A stretch of DNA of 64,000 nt. Origin: Vandiemenella viatica (lineage: Eukaryota; Arthropoda; Insecta; Orthoptera; Morabidae). How positions within the stretch are numbered: position 1 is the first letter of the stretch; the number at the start of each line of letters is the position of its first letter. Location: contig JARYHS010013630.1 in the NCBI GenBank assembly GCA_031002005.1, forward strand, positions 32,575,504-32,639,503, in the 5' to 3' direction. Below the pieces are notes generated by a model. It saw only the letters and a list, made by a program, of their open reading frames with translations. It had not been told where the DNA came from and made no database searches. Of the stretch, positions 11,070 to 22,760 are shown piece after piece. Made by a program: the position numbers and the translations under genes.

Positions 11070-12622
11070 GTGAGTTTTTATTTGATAAAAAGTTCTATCT
11101 GTTTGGAAGCTATGACAGGATTTAAAAATTGCTAGCATTCTTCCATGAAAATGTAATTTTTGTTATGTTTGGAGAGTCTTTACTAATTTTTGTCATGTTA
11201 TAAAGAATGGGGACAGAATATTTATTTTCCTGCTTGTCTTTGTCATGGTAACTAGTCTTAATTTGATTCTTGTGTAACTGCTGAATATTTGGCTCCTCAA
11301 ATTATGTATAAGAAATGAGTTGAACTCTCTATGAAAGGCAGGAAGTGGAAGTGACTGATCTCTTTGTAACCAAAAAATTCCCCTTTTCTTACTTCTTTCC
11401 ATACAATAGTTTAAGGACTGATAGCATTCATGCAAATGTAAATGTTTTTTAATCACTGCTGAAGTGAAGATGTAAATTTCCATGATGCCACATCGGTTTT
11501 AGTTTTGAGAAAACACATTAAAAATGCAACAAAAAATATAATTCACAATTGCACAAAACATATAATATTTTGCACAATGCCCTTTTTCAAGGTCGTGGTG
11601 TTGATCGCAAGTGCTTGTTTGAACTCGGACACATGTATCTATTTTGTTTCAAAAGGGCATGGCCTGAAATACTGCACTTTTTTTGTGTATTTGTGAATTA
11701 TATTTTTTTGCAGGTGCTGGTTTACTCCCTTTAACTTTGGTGAGTGGTGGATATAATTTATCTTCCCTTTCAATATAATTTTAATTTATAATTTATCACC
11801 TAATGGAAGAAACAAATGCTGAGGTTAGGAGTACTGTGATTAACTTACTTCAGTTGCTCAGCTACAATCATGTAATGTTATTTGTTTGACAGGTGTGGGT
11901 GATGTGATCCAAATGTAGAACACTGCATTTTTAATTAAATTCCTTCCAGTAACACCATCAGAAGTTTATGGAACAAGTGATGCCTCTAGGGCTTTATTGA
12001 GTGTAATTAGGACTATTTATGGAAAGTTTCATGTATTGCGCGATTGGCAGTATGTTATAATTGATACCCAGGCAAAATTATTGAAACACGCATTCTTGGT
12101 GAAAGAACTTCACTTCGAAAACGCATCAAGGTATTGCACCAGAGTGAGACATGCAGAAGTTATATGTACAGCCTCTAAGCTAGACTGAAGCCTTTTCATC
12201 AGTTGTCATCATGTGGGTGCGCTCGCGTGGCTCAGCACGTTTACACTTTATCAATGTAGAAAATGGGCCCGATTGATCGCCGAACCATCCGAGTTGGTCT
12301 CTTGAATTATATTGAAAGTAAGCTGGCATTTTTTGCCAGTTTCTGTTCTGTCATACAGTTGCTTCACATTAGGATCTTGTTCATAAGGGTTAATAAGTGG
12401 CAAGTTTATTTAAATATGACCACAAGTGAGTCATTATTCAGGTTAGGTGAAGTGAAAAATACCAGTGTAATTAGTTATTCATTGACACTTGGCGGTGGCA
12501 CCACAGATCTTCTGTTTACTGTCATCATAGACTCTGTCCAAGTTAGAAGTGATACTAGGCCACACAGTATTTTAAAAGAAAGTGTGATATTCACCATTGT
12601 GCAACTCATCAATGTGCAATAA
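11070..12622 (+). other. Intron 1 of the trichoplein-like gene, first part: no element clearly recognised
   Basis: AT-rich. A stretch at 11700-11790 (caactttggtgagtg-like words followed by ttcccttt) vaguely resembles the right end of the palindromic repeat family. The 119-codon frame at 12263-12622 has no recognisable domain. Confidence 0.4.
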
Positions 12623-12800
12623 GGAGGCAAGTAATTATTAGAAACTCTTGGAAAGTTTTTTAAATTTAAAACACTTGACAATCATCATTGTGTGAAAGGT
12701 AGGCAGGTGATTGTTAGAAACTTTTAGAGATTTTTTAAAATGGAAAACGTATGATAATCTTCATTGTAAACATGTAGGCAAGTTATTGAAAGAAGATTTT
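12610..12800. repeat. Short tandem duplication, unit ~75 bp, about 2.4 copies
   Basis: Units start with a ggaggcaag/gtaggcagg/gtaggcaag word at about 12622, 12698 and 12773. Each continues with ttattagaaactct-like and gataatcatcattg-like words. The copies are diverged. Confidence 0.6.
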
Positions 12801-13555
12801 TAGGAACAGTTAGGGAAATATTTAAGGAGCTTTCAGAATTTTTTTATAACTTCAACAGAACAGTGTTTTGATTTAGAAGAAAAATAATTATCTGGTGAAA
12901 TTCTAATGTCTGGAATCTTGATTGAAATTTAAATAATATACTGGTTGCTGAGTTTAAAAATCTAAAAGGAAACACTGCATTGAACTTTAAGTGGTGATTG
13001 TTTATCTCTAACTAATTGTTTTTATTTATTAGTTTTGAGATCCTTTATTACCGTTTGAAAGTTCCAGAGGAAGGTTGGAAGTGACCACGTGTCAAAAAAT
13101 ATTAATAAATCTACAGACTACTGAAAAACCTTGTACGTGTACCTAAAAGAAAACAGGTTCTGATAAATACAATCCCACCTTTTGAAGCTTCCGACCTTGT
13201 TCTTTATTAACGCTTGTAGCATTTGTTACTTCTATTGGAAATTGTTTTCTTATCATTTGGAAAGACACGGCTGGTGGTTAATATGAGGTAAGAGCATAGT
13301 TTTATTGGAGTGAATTAATTTAGCACTGATGAGATGTACTTGTCTAAGAGAATTACCACTAATCTTGCATCATTAATTAATCCATGATTAGCATTAATAT
13401 TTCTGGTTAACATAATAATAGCATTTTTCTTTAAAAGCAATTTATGAGGTGGTAAACCAGACAATCTCGGAAATGACTCTAGCGATTTGGATGAAATTTC
13501 ATATGTAGATAACGTTTTGCTTTTCAACTTGGTAACACAATTTAACAAAAAAATA
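12801..13555. other. Intronic AT-rich DNA, nothing recognised
   Basis: Scattered short frames only. No repeat family could be matched within the window. Confidence 0.5.
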
Positions 13556-13935
13556 TAGTTTAAGAATCTAAAATACATGCTTTTGAAACAATGTAAACTA
13601 GAAAGTTAAAAATAATCTTTAAATATAAATTTTTTATTATTATTAAAAAATTAACTTTAATGTAAAAAAAGTGTGGTGTGCAAGATGTTGGTAATCTTAA
13701 ATTTTTTATTGTTAGCTGTTCATAAAGTAGAGTCATGTACAAGTAGAAAGCATTAAATTTAGTTTTTTAATCAGTGATTTTATTCTTATTTTAAGCATAT
13801 TGAAAAAAGTTATACTGAATTGTTGAACAAAATTTTTATATTTAAAGATAATTTTTTTTTACTTTGAGTTCACATTGGTACAAAAGCATGTATTTTAGTT
13901 TTTAAACTATAACTTTATTTTTCAGTTTTTAGTTC
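13556..13935. repeat. Foldback (inverted repeat) at the head of the ~150-bp array
   Basis: Left arm about 13556-13650 (words aatctaaaatacatgctttt and aaatataaa) is the inverse of about 13830-13917 (catgtattttagtttttaaa). The right half is also collinear with the reverse complement of 62055-62325, which precedes another copy of the same array in inverted orientation. Foldback plus array therefore form one repeat family. Confidence 0.6.
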
Positions 13936-14752
13936 ACAATGGGAATATCGGGACATAGCTATGAAATTATTGCGTTGCCAACGGTTCTTAATACATATGC
14001 AAAATTTCAAACAATTTGGGCATCTGGAATTGGGTTGGAATTCAATTACAAGATTTTACTATAGTCAGCCGTTTTGTATAGTTAATTTCAAGTAATGAGA
14101 ATATCAGGATGCAGCTATGAAATTATTGTACTGTCATCGGTTCTCAAAACATGCACAAAATTTCAAACAATTTTGACATCTGTAAGTAGGTTAGTATTCA
14201 GTTGCAAGATTCCATTAATTTCAACCACTTTTCTACTGTCTACTGTCAAAGTAATGAGAATATCAGGACACAACTATGAAATTATTGTAATGTCACCATT
14301 ACAAAATATGTGTGTAAAATTTCAAACAAATGCTTTACTATTGCTACTGTCAAAGTAATGAAAATATCAGATCATAGGTATGAAATTATTATACCGTCAT
14401 TTGTTCTTAATAAGTGTGCATAACTTCTAACAATTCAGATATCTGAAAGTAGGTGAAAATAAATGGATAGATTCCGTTACTTTACTATTGTTATGTCAAA
14501 GTAATGAGAACAGCAGGACACTGCAATAAAATTATTGTATTTTCACCGGTTCTTTATAAATGTACAAATTTTCAAACGTCAGGAAATGGGTGAACATTAA
14601 AATGAAATATTCCATTGGAAACCATCGCTTTTCTATTGTTACTGTCAAAGTAATGAGAATATCAAAACATAGCGATGTGTGCAAAATTTCAAACAGTTAA
14701 AAATATCTGGAAGTGGGTTAAAATTCAATAGAAAGATTGTGTTACATTAATA
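13936..14752 (+). repeat. Tandem array, unit ~150 bp, six diverged copies (array 1)
   Basis: Each unit begins taatgagaatatcaggacat-like and continues with tatgaaattattgt, ggttcttaa, caaaatttcaaacaatt, gacatctg and aagattcc. It ends ttttctattg-actgtcaaag. Unit starts are about 13936, 14093, 14252, 14356, 14502 and 14651, so the spacing is 157, 159, 104 (deleted), 146 and 149. The same unit, reverse-complemented, occurs at 58452-58800 and 61400-62057. The copies differ from each other by many substitutions, so the array is old or was spread as part of an element. Confidence 0.85.
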
Positions 14753-14810
14753 CCCGCAAACATACAGGTCAAGCTAATATAAAGCACATAAAAAGAGAGA
14801 GCAATTCTTG
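14741..14810 (+). pseudogene. hAT-like transposase scrap fused to the end of array 1
   Basis: Directly after the last unit, 14741-14805 reads like the hAT coding segment at 58380-58450 on the other strand. Both have a -D-VT-I- stretch, then a tacaggt word (HTGEAIIKR there, a damaged HTGQANIKH here). The join between array and hAT sequence falls at the same place in both copies. Confidence 0.5.
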
Positions 14811-15770
14811 GATTTGGTATCTCGGAAACAGCTCTGACCTCATCTCGTAGGATTCAGGTACCAGTAGGCCTATTGATGTTAGCTAAGCTTCTCTTTGCAA
14901 GAAACTCTGCACTTAAAAATGCCTAGGAAGCCTTCAGGAAAAATGTTTTAACTTTAATCAAACTTTACTCAAAATCTTGCATATTGAACAGAAATCAAAA
15001 GATGCCAAATGAAGATTGGTCACCCAGGTACTTGTTTGTTAATTGATAAAATAGAACAAACTATACTTTCTACATAAAAAAAAATAAGAATAGCTGTATC
15101 AGTTTGTTTAGTTTTGCTGCAATTCTTACCACATTACCAGGGAATGAGTGTTTGATCTGCTTAAATGATTCCTATTACACATTGGATAGTGAAATCTTTT
15201 TGGAGACACCTTTTCCAATAGCTTCTTAAAGTTTATTTTACAGTGCCATTTCTCAACACACTTTGAACTTGAAATAACACTCCAGTGAGCACTATAATTA
15301 AATTTTCACTTCACAGAACAAAATTAGGTTTTATTTTTTTTTTAATCAACAAGCGGTGTTGTCACACATGGGCAATCCTAATTAAAACAGCTGTATTTCA
15401 AATCATCAAAACAATACAAACTGTCACTGCCTTCGAAAATCCCAGGTGACATCTGTAAGCAAATTTGATTTGAGGCCAGCAGCTCTAATGTTTTTCGAAT
15501 TGTAATGCTGGTTAATTTAATTGTGCGGGACTCGTGCAACTTAATGCTATGACTTCAAAACCCATGTATGCACCACACTTTAAGTATAGGATATCTAAAT
15601 TATATTTGAAGATAATTCAATGAAGAAAATAAATATACAAATGCTTTTATGTGTATTGTAGCTTATTTTAAATGCTGCAAATAATATGAATGAAAAGCTA
15701 CGCAGCCTGGCTTGGACCCCTCCAAACTCCCAGACTGAGCCACATAGTTTATGGATGCTTCCTAACTTGC
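14811..15770. other. Intronic DNA, no gene recognised
   Basis: No domain, splice-flanked exon or matched repeat could be supported. Confidence 0.45.
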
Positions 15771-15774
15771 ATTC

Positions 15775-15965
15775 TGCTTGATATGTGTATTTTTTGTTTG
15801 TGAAATCTATAGTTTGAGGCAGAATGAATTAGGTACTGTCCCACCATTGTTGGAAACCACCTGAAAGCTGCAATCAGGACAGGCAATACATGGAGCCCGG
15901 GATTTGAACCTTGCTCTTTTATACCTTTAATGCTTGCAGCCACATTAGTGGACTGTTGGGTTCCT
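15775..15965 (-). mobile_element. tRNA-derived SINE (minus strand)
   Basis: Read on the minus strand it has a perfect polymerase III B box (GGTTCAAATCC, around 15902-15912) preceded by an A-box-like gtggctgcaagc about 40 bases upstream. A non-tRNA body follows. The arrangement is that of a tRNA-derived SINE, not of a working tRNA: there is no cloverleaf. Confidence 0.55.
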
Positions 15966-16109
15966 TGCTTGAGTATGATGGAATATTATTGGACACTCAG
16001 ACCAGTAATCATTGGAAAATGGGTTGGTATAAAAGATTTGTATTAATAATGAGGCTTGGATTAATGTAGGATAAAAGTTTTGGAGTGGTGTATGGAAGAT
16101 AAGAGGGTT

Positions 16110-16265
16110 CTGTAAACTAGCTCTTGATTTCAGGCATTAGAAAGTGATGGAAATTTTGGAGGCCATTGTTTCAAACTCTGATCTGTCCATCCAAATTTAG
16201 GATTTCCATGGTTTCTCAAAATCACTTCAGTTGAATGATGTAGACTTCAAAAGCCTACTGTGGTA
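16110..16265 (+). mobile_element. Degenerate orthopteroid-type tRNA SINE
   Basis: The B-box remnant gtttcaaactc is followed by the SINE body words ccatccaaatttagg, tttccatggtttctc and aaatcacttcag. These recur in the SINEs at 30975-31225 (+) and 57065-57300 (-). The copy is diverged and truncated. Confidence 0.6.
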
Positions 16266-17517
16266 TTCCTACTTGTTCCTTGCTTCAGACTCTCTCCAGT
16301 CTCCATGTTGAGGCATTAACACTCCCCCACAAAAAAAAAAAAAGGCAAGAAGATGGGGGAAAATTGCCAGGGAAGTTGATGAACAGTTTACTGAAGTCAG
16401 TGAAAGAATTTAAAGCAAAAATTCTGTGTAATGTGGACGTAGGTGTGTTGAAAAATTACCAAAGGGCTTAAGCTCTATTGCTATGAATTAATTGATAACA
16501 GTAAATTAATGATATGGTGTTATATCACTATTTTTTTCTTTCTCTTGACTGGTTTGTTGCACTTCTCCATATATTTAAATCCTGTCATAATATCATCATC
16601 TGCATATATTGCTGACTATGTTCAGACCAAATGATTTCCTTATATTTTCATTTGCTTGTCTTTATTAATTATAAAGTGTCTTATCATAATTAATAAGAAG
16701 TATTTTATCTTCCTTCTTAATAGGTAAAGTTGAAAGGTAGAGAAGACATAGGTGATGGTTGAACAAATCTGGAAAGTTTTCATGTGGAAATGTATATTCT
16801 TCAAATTATTGTTTATCTGTTTTTTACAAAAAATTATGATGAAAAGTTACTTGAAGTCAAAAACTGGAACCACAGATTTTTACAGTTCCAAGCAGTTGGA
16901 AAGAATTAATGTTGTTCTTATATAATTTATACATTCTTGCGTGAGTTGGCATTAATTATTCATTCACCTCCTACTCATCAAGGACTAATTACTTTAATTT
17001 CCCCTTAGCTATCCACTCTTACTTTTTAAATAAATAAAAAGTATATGTTGTTACTTATATAGTGACTCCAGTAATACTATATAACAGTGCAATAAGGTTA
17101 ACAACTCAGTTGAACAAAGCCTCACAACTAAAGCTGTAATTTTATAAGGTAAGTTACTGTCTGTCTAGAATAATTCATGATGTTTTCCCCATATACTACT
17201 TTTATTTGGAAATAAAACTCTTTTACTACTATAAAACTGAACCAATTGAATACAAATAAAACCTGTATTGTAATGAAACCAAATTAGTATTGTTACCACT
17301 AAATGTTTCCATTTCTTTGTGGGACATCTAACACTTCTCATTCCTAGGCTATTCCTTTTTGAAAGCAAGGCTACATCTACTACCAGCTTGCTAGGCCCAT
17401 TTTAATGGAACAAAATTATATTTAAAAAAAGTAATTATTAAAAACTATGAACCAAGAATGCAGAATAGGAAACATATGTGTAAAAATTACAATAAAGTTG
17501 AATACTTCTTTTTCCAG
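16266..17517 (+). other. Intron, no element recognised
   Basis: AT-rich DNA up to the splice acceptor at 17517. A short poly-A run near 16330 may mark an old retroelement tail. Confidence 0.45.
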
Positions 17518-17623
17518 TGAAGAAGCTCGAATAATGTGGGAAAAAAGAGAATCTCAGTGGAGGGCAGAGAAACAGGCACGAGAGGTGTTAGTTTCACAAG
17601 TCCTTAAGGCAGTACAGCAGCAG
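17518..17623 (+). CDS. TCHP: Trichoplein-like protein, exon 2 of those visible
   Basis: The acceptor tttttccag ends at 17517 and the donor gtaaat starts at 17624. The first base completes the codon split in the exon at 10830-11069; 35 codons follow, ending in phase 0. The peptide EEARIMWEKRESQWRAEKQA and the rest closely match human trichoplein (EEAKEMWEKREAEW, then a -AR-RLM-EVL-GRQQQI block): the same order of W, KRE, AR, VL and QQQ. This is the most diagnostic piece of the gene. Flanking introns are 6.4 and 11.2 kb. Confidence 0.8.
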
Positions 17624-19185
17624 GTAAATCCTTTACAAACATCACACAACTTCTACTTTATTCTTTTGTAAATTCTGGTCACATTAGAAAGGACATATTT
17701 AATCCTTTTTAATACTATTGTGAAAAATTGAAATATGTGATTGTGAGTCATTTGATGTAGCTATCTTATTTTTTAAATACTTTCTCATAAGAATAACTGA
17801 TCTTAAGTCATATTTTTCATTTATAGGTGTGATACAAAACAAACTTTTTTCTTCAGTAAGAAAACAATAAATGAATATGGAATTCATGGTATTGACAATG
17901 TTAATGGGTAACACCTTCTGTATCTGGAACCTTAGCGCTTACAGAGCTTAAGGGGATCAAACATGATGCAGTAATTAAATTTGGACAATGCTGATTACTG
18001 TAAGAGCTTTAAATCAATAATATAAATGTGTATGATCATTAGATTTTGAAGGGTAATTCAGTCACTGAATGACAGTTTCAGTTTGCTGTATGTTTTGCCT
18101 CTCTTATGGTTAGACTAGAAGGTAAAAATCAGAAACACTGAACATCAGCAGCTTACTTAATACATACCAAGCAAGATTTACCATAGTTGAAGTTCACATT
18201 AAATGATCATAAAAATTTCAGGTCTGACAAAGATTGAAAATGAAACTTTCAAACTAGTCTTTCAAAGGTATCTTTTAACAGTGGACAAGGAGACCTTCAG
18301 AATGGTGAAGCTGGCAGAAGAGGCACCTGTTCACTTGGGTTTAAAATAAAGAGTTTAAGTAGTAACTGCACCAGGGAGGGGCGGCCACAAATATTGACTG
18401 ACTCATAGTGAGTGCGGCTGATTTTTGGCTGGACAGCCTACTGCCTATTTGGAAAGAAATGGGGTACTACCACATTGTATTTCCCAAAGTAGTACATTGT
18501 ATGGCTCTTCAGCTAGAAAAATCCAGAGGTAAAACTTCCCTTCACTCGGATCTCTGGAAAAGGAATTTTCTGAAAGGAAATAACCTTAAAAAAGAAGAAG
18601 GGATGGAAAAAATGAATCCATTGGAAACTTGAAAAATTGTAATGGCCTATTAGATGAGAACATGGGTTTTATTCCTCAGAATCCTATCTCCAATAAAGTT
18701 GTTGGAGAGCAGCGTTTACTTGTTCCCAAATAAATTCAAACGAAAAAAATTGTTGGTTATTATCTGTATCCTGAACTAATGATAACATCCAATTGGCAAG
18801 TTGTGGAGCTTGATCAGGAATCTAAAAATTTCAATTAAAAGCAGTGTCCTACAACACTCAGTGTTAAGGCAGACTTTAGACAGGGGGAGATTTGTTGTGA
18901 GAGTTGTAACTGGGTGTTAGTTTTGAAAGATTAAATTACACAGTAAGTTGTAATTGAAAGGAATGCAAACTCAAGTTCAAAGAAAACTAAGATTTAACAT
19001 CCCAACAAAGTTCTACAATCCTGGAATAGCTGAATCTGAGAGCTGCAATCAAACATTTGGCCTCTTATTCCATTCTCTGCTAACCACTGATAACTTCCAG
19101 CTAGCACATTCTCCATTACTTTCCACAGGGGAGTTTACTGTAGTCAGTCTGATAAGTTTGATTGTTTACCTCTTGGTTGATAACG
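17624..19185 (+). other. Intron, nothing clearly recognised
   Basis: Short frames at 18408-18632 and 18954-19190 show no domain. The last part may be the decayed 5' portion of the LINE that becomes recognisable from 19190. Confidence 0.4.
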
Positions 19186-19189
19186 CTTG

Positions 19190-19511
19190 AACATTATGAA
19201 GTTTCTGGATGAAATGAATTGTTTACATCGAACCAACATGGATTTTGTAAGAACAGATCATGTGTAACACATTTGGCCCTATTTAAGCATGATGTAATGA
19301 AATGTAATATAATGCAGGCTTACAAGTTGACGTAATATTTCTGAATTTTGAGAAATCTGACTCTGGATGACACATCTGCATTTTAGTGAAGATAGGATTA
19401 TACGGTATATGTCAAAAAATTGTGAATGGATATGAGATTTACTGTCTGGTTCAACATAGTAAGTAGTTGTTGGTGGAGAAGCCTCTAATAATCCGGTTGT
19501 TACATTACATC
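19190..19511 (+). pseudogene. LINE B reverse transcriptase, upstream part (split by the LTR element)
   Basis: Translated with frameshifts it gives the RT pattern NQHGF-KNRSCVTHLALFKHD, a decayed motif A region and an LSGST-like stretch. It then reaches a GVPQGS-type motif B whose remaining part starts at 27193 beyond the LTR retrotransposon. It has many stops and is old. The two halves are collinear once the insertion and one copy of its 4-bp duplication are discounted. Confidence 0.65.
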
Positions 19512-19515
19512 AAGT
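19512..19515. repeat. Target-site duplication AAGT, left copy
   Basis: AAGT directly precedes the left LTR and is repeated at 27189-27192 directly after the right LTR. Confidence 0.85.
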
Positions 19516-20255
19516 TGTGGATGAGTGAACTTGTTTTCTCTTGTCCGCCTTGCCACTCCCGAGAAGGACATATAAACTGTGCGTAACCTCGAGTCATGTG
19601 AGCAGTAGTACTTATAAATAAAACTCTCAGTAAGAATCTGTACATATATATACTTCATTACATCAGTTCTGTACAATAAGGCCTCTCCTAGCTCCCTCTA
19701 ATCCTGCATAGACCATCACTCCGAGCATGTTACTTTAATCCTTGCCTTCTACATTACTTAGGAATCACTGGCTAGCTCCCACCTGTTTTACTGTTGGTGA
19801 AGTTGCCTCAGTACATCACTTCGTAGTCCTCTGGCTGCATAGCTGTGTAGGAAGCCCTTACCACTTCCTAGACCTTCCCAGCTCCATCTGGCGATGACGA
19901 CCTGTTCCTAGACGCTGGACTAGTACGACCCAAGACACACTTCTTATCTTGTGCCTGCCAGTTTTGTTCAGCTCTCTCCCTCCTATCATTGGTACTGGGG
20001 AGTGTCTGGCCAATAGGAATAATTCTTTCCCTACCAGCTGTCTCCCAATAACGCCTTGCTATTGCCTAATTTTGCTGACTATCTGATCTAATTTGGTGTC
20101 ATTGCTGCTTGGATGCTTGCATTCCATAGCTTCTGGCTGCTTTGAATCTCTGTTGCAACTACCCTAATCCAACCTCTGCTACATGCAATAAAATTTCACC
20201 TAACCTTAGTAACTGTAGCAACTTTTAGTACAAAATTCCTTGACCATCCACTACA
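19516..20255 (-). repeat. 3' LTR (left in the window), 740 bp
   Basis: Starts TGTGGATGAG and ends CCACTACA on the + strand, i.e. TG...CA on the element strand. It aligns end to end with 26449-27188, with scattered substitutions and small indels that balance out. On the element strand it holds a CCAAT-like word (cctattggcc) and an AATAAA signal. Confidence 0.9.
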
Positions 20256-22760
20256 CGTCATCCCGCTCGGCTGGCTACAGCCCCACTCTGTCGCCGATCG
20301 TCATCTCACCCTGGCTTTCTACTCTTCCGCTTTTGGGTAATTTTCCCCATAATTCCCTTTTTTTAAATAAGTTATTGAAGTTACATGTCCTTGTATATCA
20401 TAATTGTGTTATGTATGTGTTGTTTCATTGGTTGTGCTGTGATATTTGTTGATTTTGCATTGCGTTGATGCTTTGCGCTCTGCGCCGCTATCACGCCGTT
20501 GTTTACTCCGTTGCCACTGACTCTACACCATGATGGTCGTGCTGGTCGTGACATCAGCATCACACCTCATGGTGCACCCCGGGTGACGTCATCACCAAGG
20601 TCAACCACTCGTCTTGCATCTGTTGCTCGCTCCCGTGTTGACTAAGCACCGTCTAGCTCACCTGCTGTCATGTCGGACCGTCTCGCGGTATCTTCTGGTA
20701 GTTGGTTTAAGCACCTCTGAAACATACTAAAACTTACTGTCAGCATTTCCCTCATTCCTTCTTCATTGTCTCCGGCTATACTTGTGCTTCCCGCAATGTA
20801 TTTCTGTTTCCTTACAGGTTATGAAAAATGCGTAAAGTTTTTTTTCTGTTTTGACACACACACACGCTCTTCCAACACATCGTCATCTGCCTGGCTGCTC
20901 ATTATATGTACAAAGTTTTTCACCTCCAGAATGGAGTAACTGTCCTATATTCTCGCTAATAGTACCACCTCACACCTTGTCTTTAATTAATTTTTTTCAC
21001 GTTTCCTCTTACTTCCACCACTTAATTACTGGTTATTTATACTTATTCCCTGTTTCTTTATTACTCTATACCCACTATTTATTCAGTTAATATATATACA
21101 TTTAGCTTTTCCTCTTCACTTGGTTTCCTCACGGTGACGACATGATTCTGCTTTCTGCTTCCGCTTTGTAGCTGTCCTGGAATTCATCCTGCTTAATCGC
21201 CACTCATGTTGTAACCTTGCTCAGCTATCGTTTCCTTGCCAGTGAATTTCTCCTCCATGCGTATGTTGCTGTCCAACGGTTCCACACTCTTCTGCACCTG
21301 ACTTGTCAGATAATTCTGCTCTGATATGCCTGGTTTCCTCCACGACAATGCTTCCTTAGTTATGTTCTCTGTCCTTACTTTATAATTTGCTGTTCTTCCT
21401 TTATAGCTTAATAAATGAGGTGAACTCTTCATCCCTGTATACTGATGATTTTTATATGCACTTGTTCAATTTTTAAGGTGGCTTCCCGGTACTTCTGCGA
21501 TTGGCGACGTCCCCGTTGTCCGCTGCATTTCTTTTTCCTGCGTTTTTTCCGGTTTCTTCGTATCTTCTTACTGTTTTTGCACAGTAATTTTCCCTTTTTC
21601 ATCTGTACTGATTTATAGCTTCTTTTTGTTCTGGTTAGTAGCCTCTTGTAAGCTACCTTACTCTCTATTTTCAATATTCAGTTAAAATCCGACGAAATTT
21701 AGGTAAACATTCAATACATGATACCATAGTTTGAAACCGAGATAACAACACTTCAGGCTTAGAAAAGTAAATAAACAGGATATAATAATAATAAATAAAC
21801 AGTTGCTAATAAAATATAAATTGTAAAACTTGCCTAAATGAGCGTAATCCATAGGTTTCCATAATTGCAAGGAAACAGATTTGGTTAAACAACCATAGCA
21901 CTAATATTCCACACATTTAGATGCACTAAAGCACTGGTATAATAATAATTTCACCATTTGATATTAAATTCACCAATAACTCGCAGTTTCCGATAAGTTT
22001 AGAGCAGTAAATATGATTTTTAAAACATTACACCATGTGCTAATTTCAATTAAATGTTTCAGTCCAGAAAAGTAATTTCAGAGCTTCAAAAGTAGATTTA
22101 AACAAACTTAATAACAGACCATTCAATATTCTTTAAGTTTCTAATAGCCATCAACTAATAAACAGAAGTTATAAATAAGTTAAAATTCGTTATCCTGTGA
22201 CGTCGTAGAAACCAACTTGTAATTTGAATTTCAATCTGGAAAACATATTTAATGAACCAAAAACTTTTCTAAAGTACTTAAATAAAATAAAGATACGTTT
22301 TAAAAATAGTTTCAGGCTATAACCAACTTTAAATAAAAAGTGAATAAAATCTTGCAACACCAAATAATCAGCAAATTTTAGAAATTCCATAACTTTTGAC
22401 ATCCTTAACTGATTTAAAAGATTTTTACACCACTGAACTCAGCAGAGGCTGGAGAACACTTTAAAAATGGTCTAAACTTTATACTTTAAACTTTAGCAAA
22501 TTCATACCCCGGACGTGACGTTTCGCAGTACTAAAGTCATTGAGCCTCCCGATTAATCAACTTTCAAAAATCATTTACACCTATCTGGAAGCTCTGAGAA
22601 CAAAATCAACCACATCACCACACTTGTTTCATTACGTTCTATCTCTTGTGATTTTCTGAAAGTTCTCCGTTAACAAAATTTATTCTAGATAGCCTGTTGT
22701 TTTGATCAGTAGGTCATTTCTGATAAAGGTAGGCCGGTGGCTCCTCTCGAGGCAGTTCGT
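20256..22760 (-). other. Interior of the LTR element without recognisable gene
   Basis: Where pol would be expected on the element strand, only short AT-rich or basic frames occur (21193-21432, 21429-21674). No YXDD-type RT motif, RNase H or integrase zinc/DDE pattern was seen. 21680-22700 is especially AT-rich and may be a separate insertion. Confidence 0.5.

Noticed and set aside
12220..12260. A-box-like gtggctcagcacg word as a SINE or tRNA start
   Set aside because: No B box at the right distance.
12263..12622. 119-codon + strand frame as a host exon or gene
   Set aside because: No recognisable domain, no splice frame that fits the trichoplein exons, and composition like the flanks.
13936..14752. 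Regular array considered as CRISPR
   Set aside because: The units are about 150 bp and diverged throughout, with no short identical repeats and no unique spacers; this is eukaryotic tandem-repeat DNA.
15775..15965. tRNA gene on the minus strand
   Set aside because: The B box is perfect but there is no acceptor stem, anticodon stem or proper A-B spacing; it is a SINE head. The same applies to 30290-30487, 26140-26335 and 45450-45515.
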